Assembly (NCBI GenBank): GCA_965249815.1
Contig: CBDFMV010000002.1
Span: 372,001 to 436,000 of the forward strand
DNA length: 64,000 nt
Reading direction: 5' to 3'
DNA from: JAJAZB01 sp965249815
Lineage (GTDB): Bacteria > Bacteroidota > Bacteroidia > Cytophagales > Spirosomataceae
Both the position numbers and the translations under genes were made by a program. A model generated the notes under the pieces. The model was not told where the DNA came from. It searched no databases and saw nothing but the letters and a program-made list of their open reading frames with translations. Positions 58,408-64,000 of the stretch are shown piece by piece (positions within the stretch are counted from its first letter, which is position 1; every line of letters starts with the position of its first letter).

Positions 58408-59097
58408 ATGCTGGCGCTGGCAATCGATTGGCTGCTGCACGAGCTGAACCAGGTGCTCATCGACCCCCAGGGGGCCGGTCCCGCCGTGGTGGGCGGCAAC
58501 GTGGCCCACCTTGACGCCGAAACCGCCGACCCGCCCCTGACCAACAAAGTGGTGCTGACGGTGGTGAACCTGGAGGAAGAAAAAACGCTCCGCAACCAGG
58601 TACCGTACCAGGAGTCGGTGCAAAACGGCGAACGGACCATCGAATACCGTCAGCCGCCCGCGTTTCTGAACGCGTACCTGCTCTTCAGCGCCAGCCACAC
58701 CAACTACCGCAACGCGCTGCGACTGTTGAGCGACGTGCTGCTGTTTTTCCAGCGCCGACCCGTGTTTACGGCCCAGAACTCGCCCGGTTTTGCCCTGCCG
58801 CCCGCCCAGGCCGACGCCCGGCTGGTGGTCGAACTGCACTCGCCCTCGTTTGAGCAGGCCAACCACCTGTGGGGTTCGCTGGGGGGCAAGCAGCTGCCCT
58901 TTGTGCTCTACAAGTGCCGCTTGCTAAAGTTCGAACCGGTGCAGGTACCGCTGACGCGCAAGCCCGTGCTAACCGTGAAGCCGAACGCAGCCACCGGCGA
59001 ATTTGCCGCGCCCCAGACCGCCGAACAAATCGCCGCCGCCCGCCGGGCTTCTGGCGGTTCGGACACCACACTGACTGAATTTCTGGAAGGCAAGTGA
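58408..59097 (+). CDS. eCIS DUF4255 protein (Pvc16/Afp16-like tube terminator)
   Basis: 229 residues from the ATG at 58408; the long upstream open frame has no conserved content. The Pvc16 N-terminal domain is recognisable: LALAIDWLLHELNQVLIDPQ, VVLTVVNLEEEKTLRNQVPY, NAYLLFSASHTNYRNALRLL, and LWGSLGGKQLPFVLYKCRLL. In contractile injection systems this protein caps the tube/sheath and sets length. As first gene it heads the eCIS operon, following 256 bp with no gene. Confidence 0.88.
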   Translation: MLALAIDWLLHELNQVLIDPQGAGPAVVGGNVAHLDAETADPPLTNKVVLTVVNLEEEKTLRNQVPYQESVQNGERTIEYRQPPAFLNAYLLFSASHTNYRNALRLLSDVLLFFQRRPVFTAQNSPGFALPPAQADARLVVELHSPSFEQANHLWGSLGGKQLPFVLYKCRLLKFEPVQVPLTRKPVLTVKPNAATGEFAAPQTAEQIAAARRASGGSDTTLTEFLEGK

Positions 59098-59213
59098 TTT
59101 ACGAATTACGAGGTACAATTTATCTGTGTGTACACCCGGAAATTATTCGTGAATCCCTCCGCATTGTTCGTAGTCTACAACTCGTAAATCGTACCTCGTA
59201 ATTCGTAAATCAC
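59098..59213. repeat. Reiterated-word palindrome (CGAATTACGAGGTAC type)
   Basis: TTTACGAATTACGAGGTAC pairs with GTACCTCGTAATTCGTAAAT, with a further CGTAAATC on the right arm and a 65-nt centre that holds TTCGTGAATC / GATTTACGAG-like words. It fills the whole junction between the DUF4255 and sheath genes. Confidence 0.85.
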
Positions 59214-59214
59214 C

Positions 59215-60618
59215 ATGGCAACCTACTTTTCCCCCGGCGTTTACGTCGAAGAAATCCCGAAGTTTCCGCCTTCGGTGGCGCAGGTTGAAACGGCCATTCC
59301 GGCCTTCATCGGCTACACCGAACGGGCCGACAAGGCCGGGGTTCCCATCACCGATCCCACCCGCATCACCTCGCTGCTGGAGTACGAACGGCTTTTTGGC
59401 AGAGGCCTGCCCGAGGTCGTTACCGTCGACGTGGCCGAAGACCTGGCCGGTACCCTCACCGCGGCGGCCACCGTGGCACCCTCCCGGTACACGCTTTACT
59501 ACCATCTCCAGATGTATTTCGCCAACGGCGGCGGACCGTGTTACATTGTGTCGGTGGGGCTGATGGCAGCGGGCGGGGCCGTGGACAAGGCCAAACTCGC
59601 CGCCGGTCTCGACGCCATTCGGCGGTTCGACGAGCCAACGCTCCTCCTGTTTCCCGACGGCACCGGGCTGGCCAAACCCGAAGATTTGTACGGCCTCTAC
59701 AACCTGGCCCTGGCCCAGTGCAACGAGTTGAAAGACCGCTTCGTGCTCATGGATTGCTACGGCGACGACCCCGCCCGCCTGCGCGACGCCACCAAGGGCA
59801 TCGGGGCCAACAACCTCAAGTACGGCGCGGCCTACCACCCGTTTCTGCGCAGCAACCTCTCGTACCTCACCGCCGACGCCAGCATCACCATTGCCCACCA
59901 CCGCGTGACCCAACTCAAGGTTGACGGCACGACCGAAGTGGTGGACACCGGCGCACTGAAGGGCAAGAGACTCAGCGACATCGATCCCAGCGGCGCAGCC
60001 TACGCGCTGGTGAAAACGGCCATCGCCGACCAAGTTGTTACGTTGCCGCCTTCGCCCACAATCGCGGGCGTGTACGCCGCCACCGATGCTTCGCGGGGCG
60101 TTTGGAAAGCCCCGGCCAACATCAGCCTGACGCTCGTCAGCGGCCTGACCCAAACCCTGACCAACACCGAGCAGGACGGCCTCAACGTCGATGCCACCGG
60201 CGGCAAATCCATCAACGCCATCCGGGCATTCACCGGGCGCGGAATCCTCGTTTGGGGTGCGCGCACGCTGGCGGGCAACGACAACGAGTGGCGCTACGTG
60301 CCGGTGCGGCGGCTGTTTAACATGGTCGAAGAATCGGTGCAAAAGGCCACGGCGCAGTTTGTTTTCGAACCCAACGACGCCAACACCTGGACGCGCCTGC
60401 GGGCCATGATCGAAAACTACCTGACCAACCTCTGGCAGCAGGGCGCGCTGGCGGGTGCCAAACCCGAACACGCGTTTTACGTGCAGTGCGGCCTGGGCAC
60501 CACCATGACCGCCGACGACATCCTCAACGGCATCCTCGTCGTCGAAATCGGCATGGCCGCCGTCCGCCCGGCCGAATTCATCATCCTCCGGTTCTCGCAC
60601 AAATTGCAGGAAAGTTAA
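59215..60618 (+). CDS. eCIS contractile sheath protein (Pvc2-4-like, phage tail sheath)
   Basis: 467 residues. Sheath features: N-terminal YFSPGVYVEEIPKFPPSVAQ and TAIPAFIGYTERADK, ADASITIAHHRV-type middle, C-terminal TFTGRGILVWGARTLAGND, YVPVRRLFNMVEESVQKA and the final LNGILVVEIGMAAVRPAEF. It contracts around the inner tube to drive it out. Only one sheath gene is seen here, in contrast to two or three in PVC/Afp clusters, a state common in Bacteroidota eCIS. Its stop is directly followed by a long palindrome. Confidence 0.93.
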   Translation: MATYFSPGVYVEEIPKFPPSVAQVETAIPAFIGYTERADKAGVPITDPTRITSLLEYERLFGRGLPEVVTVDVAEDLAGTLTAAATVAPSRYTLYYHLQMYFANGGGPCYIVSVGLMAAGGAVDKAKLAAGLDAIRRFDEPTLLLFPDGTGLAKPEDLYGLYNLALAQCNELKDRFVLMDCYGDDPARLRDATKGIGANNLKYGAAYHPFLRSNLSYLTADASITIAHHRVTQLKVDGTTEVVDTGALKGKRLSDIDPSGAAYALVKTAIADQVVTLPPSPTIAGVYAATDASRGVWKAPANISLTLVSGLTQTLTNTEQDGLNVDATGGKSINAIRAFTGRGILVWGARTLAGNDNEWRYVPVRRLFNMVEESVQKATAQFVFEPNDANTWTRLRAMIENYLTNLWQQGALAGAKPEHAFYVQCGLGTTMTADDILNGILVVEIGMAAVRPAEFIILRFSHKLQES

Positions 60619-60619
60619 A

Positions 60620-60738
60620 ATTCCCCCTTTGAAGGGGGGTGGGGAGGCGGTGCGGCAGGAGGGGGATGTATGCCCCACCCGCGCCAAACATCCCCCTCCT
60701 CCGCCCAAACTCCACGCACCCCCCTTCAAAGGGGGAAT
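60620..60738. repeat. Long GC-rich palindrome between sheath and tube genes
   Basis: Left arm 60620-60668 (ATTCCCCCTTTGAAGGGGGG onward) and right arm 60688-60738 (ending CCTTCAAAGGGGGAAT). Same family as 35293-35410, in which both arms share CCCCCTTTGAAGGGGGGTGG. It may stabilise or separate sheath and tube mRNAs. Confidence 0.9.
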
Positions 60739-60753
60739 CAAACCAAATTCCAC

Positions 60754-61185
60754 ATGGCAACCTACCCTCTCCCGAAGTTCCATTTCCGCGTTGAATGGGG
60801 CGGCACCCGCATCGGCTTCACCGAAGTGTCGGGCCTCAACGTCACCCAGGACGTGATCGAGTACCGCGACGGTGCCAGCCCCGAATACAGCAAAATCAAG
60901 ATGCCGGGGATGCGCAAATTCGACAACGTGACGCTTAAACGCGGCACCTTCAAGGGCGACAACGAGTTTTTTCTGTGGCTCAAAACCACCGCCCTCAACA
61001 CCGTCGAGCGCCGCGACCTCACCATTTCGCTGCTCAACGAAGCCCACGAGCCGGTGATTGTCTGGAAAGTGCGCAACGCCTTTCCCATCAAAGTGCAGTC
61101 CACCGACCTCAAGGCTGACGGCAACGAAGTGGCCATCGAAACCCTCGAACTGGCCCACGAAGGGCTGGAGATTCAGAATGATTAG
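60754..61185 (+). CDS. eCIS inner tube protein (Pvc1/gp19-like)
   Basis: 143 residues from the ATG at 60754. The T4 gp19-like tube fold is clear: FHFRVEWGGTRIGFTEVSGL, IEYRDGASPEYSKIKMPGM, FDNVTLKRGTFKGDNEFF and AIETLELAHEGLEI. It stacks as hexamers into the inner tube. The longer upstream frame is encoded by the palindrome. Followed by a second tube-like gene. Confidence 0.92.
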   Translation: MATYPLPKFHFRVEWGGTRIGFTEVSGLNVTQDVIEYRDGASPEYSKIKMPGMRKFDNVTLKRGTFKGDNEFFLWLKTTALNTVERRDLTISLLNEAHEPVIVWKVRNAFPIKVQSTDLKADGNEVAIETLELAHEGLEIQND

Positions 61186-61189
61186 TTGG

Positions 61190-61265
61190 CAGTGGGCAGT
61201 AAGCAGTAGGCAGTCGTTCAAGGTGCCTTTGATTGCTGCCAACCGCCAACTGCCAACTGCCCACT
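61190..61265. repeat. Reiterated-word palindrome (GGCAGTA/GGGCAGT type)
   Basis: GGCAGTGGGCAGTAAGCAGT with repeats of a 7-nt word pairs with CTGCCAACCGCCAACTGCC and ACTGCCCAC, between the tube genes. Confidence 0.8.
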
Positions 61266-61269
61266 TAAA

Positions 61270-61779
61270 ATGGATCTCCTCCAAAGCTACCCGCTCGCCG
61301 GGTTTCACTTTCTGGTCGTGTTCGAGCTTTTTCCGCAAACGCCCGTGGACGTGCGCTTTCAGGAAGTATCGGGCCTGTCGGTGACGATGAACACCGAGAG
61401 CGTGAGCGAAGGCGGCGAAAACCGGTTCGTCCACAAACTGCCCACGCGCACCCAGTACGGTGATTTGACGCTCAAACGCGGCCTGATGGCCGTGTCGGGC
61501 GTGACGGAATGGTGCCGCGAAACGCTCGAGAACTACCAGATCAAACCCGTCAACCTACTCGTGTCGCTGCTCAACGAATCGCACATTCCGCTGCAATCGT
61601 GGTACGTCGTTCATGCCTACCCGACCAAGTGGGAAGTCGGCGCGTTCAACGCCGAGCAGAGCCAGTTAGCCATCGAAACGCTCACGCTGAGTTACCAGTA
61701 TTTCAAGATGCTCAACCCGGCCTCCTTGCTCGCGGGCGGCCTCGGCGCCATCACTGGCAGTGCGTCGCTGTCGTTGTGA
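61270..61779 (+). CDS. eCIS tube-initiator protein (Pvc5/Afp5-like)
   Basis: 169 residues. Tube-fold signatures: AGFHFLVVFELFPQTPVDVR, FQEVSGLSVTMNTESVSEGG, LTLKRGLMAVSGVTEWCRET and QLAIETLTLSYQYFKMLNPA, with a hydrophobic Gly/Ser-rich tail (AGGLGAITGSASLSL). In PVC/Afp the second tube protein joins the tube to the baseplate. Order and length agree with that role. Confidence 0.88.
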   Translation: MDLLQSYPLAGFHFLVVFELFPQTPVDVRFQEVSGLSVTMNTESVSEGGENRFVHKLPTRTQYGDLTLKRGLMAVSGVTEWCRETLENYQIKPVNLLVSLLNESHIPLQSWYVVHAYPTKWEVGAFNAEQSQLAIETLTLSYQYFKMLNPASLLAGGLGAITGSASLSL

Positions 61780-61786
61780 ATCACAA

Positions 61787-61819
61787 AGACCTGTTAGGTT
61801 TTGAAAACCTAACAGGTCT
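61787..61819. repeat. 33-nt perfect palindrome (16-1-16)
   Basis: AGACCTGTTAGGTTTT-G-AAAACCTAACAGGTCT, starting 8 nt after the tube-initiator stop. Same architecture as 1618 and 28417. Confidence 0.85.
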
Positions 61820-61839
61820 CCGCGAAAATTGCTTGACCC

Positions 61840-62028
61840 ATGCCCCTCGTCATCCAGGAACTCGTCATCACCACCACCGTCAGCGACCCGGCGACTTCGG
61901 CCAACGGAGTGGCCCAATCGGGCGGCTCCGCCAGCGGACTGCCCACCGACGCCGACGCCCGCCAGGCCCTGCTGACTGAGTGCGTCGAGGAGGTCATGCG
62001 GATTTTGCGGGAAAAAGCCGAACGCTGA
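61840..62028 (+). CDS. eCIS DUF5908 protein (Pvc6-like)
   Basis: 62 residues. MPLVIQELVITTTVSD at the N-terminus is the DUF5908 signature; the middle is Gly/Ser-rich and the end is an acidic/basic helix (LLTECVEEVMRILREKAER). Its role is unknown, but it is encoded between tube and LysM genes in many eCIS loci. Located between the 33-nt palindrome and the LysM adaptor gene. Confidence 0.85.
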   Translation: MPLVIQELVITTTVSDPATSANGVAQSGGSASGLPTDADARQALLTECVEEVMRILREKAER

Positions 62029-62109
62029 GCGGTCAACTGTCGCCAGCGGGCGACTTGATTCCGGCACGCATTAAACGTTGAACCTCAGACCTTAAACGCT
62101 AACCGACCC

Positions 62110-62835
62110 GTGGCTTCGTTGCGCAAAATGCTCCTGATTCCCTGCACCGACCAGAGCTTCGAGCACGAAGTGGCGGGCGAGAGTTTTTCGGTGCAGGTCA
62201 ACCCGGAAAAGTATTCGACGGCTCAGGAAGTCCGCGTGGCTACGCAGCAAGCCCCCGGTGCCAGCGCCGCCGAAGTGCAGTACGTGCTCACGCCGCCGCA
62301 GCGAATGGAGTTCGAATTTCTCTTCGACGGCACCGGGGCCGTGCCCGAACCCAGCAGCGGCGGCCTGCTCGACACCCTGACGGCGGGTTTTCAACTGCTC
62401 GGCACCGAAACGAAGAGCACGGTGATGGAACGCCTCGAAAAATTCCGCCACACCGTGCTCGCCTTTCAGGGCGAGCAGCACCAGCCCCGGTTCGTCAAAC
62501 TGGTCTGGGGCACGCTACTGTTCAAGGGGCGGCTCGTTTCGATGAACACGCGCTACACGCTATTCCAACCCGACGGCACGCCGCTGCGGGCCGTGGCGGC
62601 GTGTACGTTCGTGGAAAGCCTGCCCGACGCCCTGCGCACCCGCAAGGAAAACGCCCAGTCGCCCGACCTCACGCACCGCCGCATCGTCCAGCAGGGCGAC
62701 ACGCTCTCGTTGCTCACTTACCGCCAGTACGGCGACCCGTCCCTGAGCCTGGAAGTCGCTCGTGCCAACGGCCTCGACAGCCTGCGAAGCCTGCGTGCAG
62801 GCCAGGAATTAAGGTTTCCACCGGTGGAAAAGTAG
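62110..62835 (+). CDS. eCIS LysM baseplate-tube adaptor (Pvc7/Afp7-like)
   Basis: 241 residues from GTG 62110; ATG 62128 is an alternative start. The N-terminal CIS tube-protein region contains FSVQVNPEKYSTAQEVRV and MEFEFLFDGTGAVPEPS, then FVKLVWGTLLFKGRLVSMN. The C-terminal LysM domain is about residues 196-238 (RRIVQQGDTLSLLTYRQYGD, LRSLRAGQELRFPP). It clamps the first tube ring to the spike. Confidence 0.9.
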   Translation: MASLRKMLLIPCTDQSFEHEVAGESFSVQVNPEKYSTAQEVRVATQQAPGASAAEVQYVLTPPQRMEFEFLFDGTGAVPEPSSGGLLDTLTAGFQLLGTETKSTVMERLEKFRHTVLAFQGEQHQPRFVKLVWGTLLFKGRLVSMNTRYTLFQPDGTPLRAVAACTFVESLPDALRTRKENAQSPDLTHRRIVQQGDTLSLLTYRQYGDPSLSLEVARANGLDSLRSLRAGQELRFPPVEK

Positions 62836-62905
62836 GTAATTTGGTGAGTAGGCAAGTTGGTAATTTGTGGAGTTGATATTTTGGTAATTTGTTGAAAATC
62901 AGAAA
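62835..62905. repeat. Three 24-nt units beginning GGTAATTTG
   Basis: GGTAATTTG occurs at 62835, 62859 and 62883, exactly 24 nt apart, with intervening GAGTAGGCAAGTT-like words. It fills the junction before the spike gene. Confidence 0.75.
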
Positions 62906-62919
62906 ATTCTCAATTCCCA

Positions 62920-64000
62920 ATGAGTTCGCGCCAACTCCCGATTACGTCCACCACCGGCCTCGTCACCTTCACGCTGAAGGTGGACGGGCAGCCGTTGAGC
63001 CGGGCGTACGGAGTTCAACGGATCAGCGTGAGCCGGGAAATGGCCCGCATTCCGAAGGCCACGCTCGTGTTGCTCGACGGCAGCGCGGCCGCAGGCGATT
63101 TTCCGGTCAGCAACGAAGCCACGTTTTTGCCGGGAAAAGTCCTTGAAATTTTGGTGGGTTATGACAACACGGAAGAACTGATTTTCAAGGGCATCCTCGT
63201 CAAACACGCCCTGCGCATCCGCGCCGACCGCGCGCCGGAGTTGACCGTCGAAGCCCGCCACACCGCCGTGAAAGCCACGCTGACCCGCCGTTGTCGGTAT
63301 TTCAACGACCAGAAAGACAGCGAGGTGCTCGAAACCCTGCTCGGCGAGTACGGCCTCACGCCCGACGTGCAGGCCACCACCGAAACCCACCCCGGCCTGG
63401 TGCAGTACCACGCCACCGACTGGGATTTTCTGCTTGCCCGGGCCGAAGCCAACGGCCTGCTGTGCGTCGTGGGCGACGAAACGGTGAAAATCGGCAAGCC
63501 CGATTTCAGCCCGGAACCCGCCCTCGAACTCACCTACGGCGCGACCATGCTCGAATTCGACGCCGAACTCGACGCCCGAACCCAGCCGGACGCCGTGGAG
63601 GCCCAGGGCTGGCAGTCCGCCGATCAGCAGACGGCCAGTGCTCCCGCCGCCGAACCGGGTTTTCCCGAAACCGGCAACCTGCCCGCCAGCGACCTGGCCT
63701 CGGCGCTGGCCCAAGCCGAGACCCTGCGCCACGGCGGCGGACTGACCGAACCCAGCCTGCAAGCCTGGGCCGATGCCCGCCTCCAACGCGACCGGCTGGC
63801 CAAAATTCGCGGGCGGGTGCGGTTTCGCGGGTGCAAGGCCCTGAATCCCGGCGAGTTGATCGCGCTGGCGGGCGTGGGCGAACGCTTCAATGGCACGGTG
63901 CTCGCTTCGGGCGTGCGGCACGAAATCAGCGGCGGACGCTGGACCACGGACGTGCAGTTTGGCCTGCCGCCTTTTTCGTTTTTTGAGGAAAATACCTCCG
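62920..64000 (+). CDS. eCIS spike protein (Pvc8/VgrG-like), 3' end outside the window
   Basis: 360 codons seen from the ATG at 62920; the frame stays open to the window end. Spike/gp27-like features: LVTFTLKVDGQPLSRAYGVQ, IPKATLVLLDGSAAAGDFPV, GKVLEILVGYDNTEELIFKG and a VgrG-like block AEANGLLCVVGDETVKIGKP. Further on, KIRGRVRFRGCKALNPGELI is the OB-fold approach before the beta-helix needle, which is missing. It would form the piercing tip under the tube. Confidence 0.9.
   Translation, partial: MSSRQLPITSTTGLVTFTLKVDGQPLSRAYGVQRISVSREMARIPKATLVLLDGSAAAGDFPVSNEATFLPGKVLEILVGYDNTEELIFKGILVKHALRIRADRAPELTVEARHTAVKATLTRRCRYFNDQKDSEVLETLLGEYGLTPDVQATTETHPGLVQYHATDWDFLLARAEANGLLCVVGDETVKIGKPDFSPEPALELTYGATMLEFDAELDARTQPDAVEAQGWQSADQQTASAPAAEPGFPETGNLPASDLASALAQAETLRHGGGLTEPSLQAWADARLQRDRLAKIRGRVRFRGCKALNPGELIALAGVGERFNGTVLASGVRHEISGGRWTTDVQFGLPPFSFFEENTS

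Noticed and set aside
59143..61434. Long minus-strand open frame (763 codons) opposite the sheath and tube genes
   Set aside because: It crosses two real genes and a palindrome, with the same Gly/Val/His-rich bias as other shadow frames.

Overview
The window reads as a chromosomal segment of a GC-rich Bacteroidota of the order Cytophagales, most like the Spirosoma family. This rests on a Por/type IX C-terminal sorting domain, a SusC-like TonB-dependent receptor, promoters of the TTTG-N19-TAnnTTTG type, DUF6252-type lipoproteins and almost no Shine-Dalgarno sequences. The species cannot be named from sequence alone. I saw no rRNA, tRNA or CRISPR array.

Layout. 1-9.3 kb is a plus-strand block for sugar catabolism: DUF4432 epimerase-like, cupin isomerase-like, two TIM-barrel isomerases, a Gfo/Idh/MocA oxidoreductase, a ThuA protein and a large SGNH/beta-propeller/cytochrome c protein. 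9.3-19.7 kb is mixed housekeeping: mogA, an fdhA-like dehydrogenase, nfi, an AI-2E transporter, a second Gfo/Idh/MocA protein, pth, an arabinokinase-like GHMP kinase, pyrR and pyrB. 19.7-28.4 kb is accessory: small lipoproteins, gene relics, and a reconstructed 1445-residue secreted hydrolase-lectin gene broken by two copies of one 742-bp IS1-family element. 28.4-37.4 kb holds a TauE exporter, a TonB receptor, a chrA relic, a secreted superoxide dismutase, an SDR, gnd, a GNAT and a DUF1349 protein. 37.5-39.9 kb is an AT-rich island: an HsdR_N-like nuclease broken by a third IS copy, then a DUF6883/DUF4926 pair. 39.9-42.8 kb is gluconate uptake and phosphorylation (gntP, gntK), which feeds the gnd gene at 34.4 kb.

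42.9-48.7 kb is a minus-strand SUF Fe-S assembly operon (sufC, sufD, sufS, sufE, a MIP18-type gene, bacilliredoxin). Two toxin-antitoxin pairs (DUF433/DUF5615 and a ParE/RelE-type pair) are threaded into it with spacings of 3-14 nt. 48.9-51.3 kb has two guanidino-group hydrolases (arginine deiminase family, CtlX). 51.4-55.4 kb is a minus-strand nadE - small protein - Fic/Doc - coaX - arfB run, again with a toxin module inside a cofactor operon. After a WG-repeat protein and a second AI-2E transporter, 58.4-64 kb is the start of an extracellular contractile injection system (eCIS): DUF4255 cap, sheath, two tube proteins, DUF5908, LysM adaptor, and a spike gene cut by the window end.

Non-coding structure is the most unusual aspect. 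Many gene junctions carry a palindrome, of several kinds: long GC-rich inverted repeats; 33-nt perfect hairpins whose arms differ between loci but stay complementary; and locus-specific hairpins built from reiterated 7-14 nt words. There are also two arrays of degenerate repeats with an exactly 21-bp period (27.7 and 36.6 kb). These, and the toxin modules lodged in essential operons, are the observations I would follow first.
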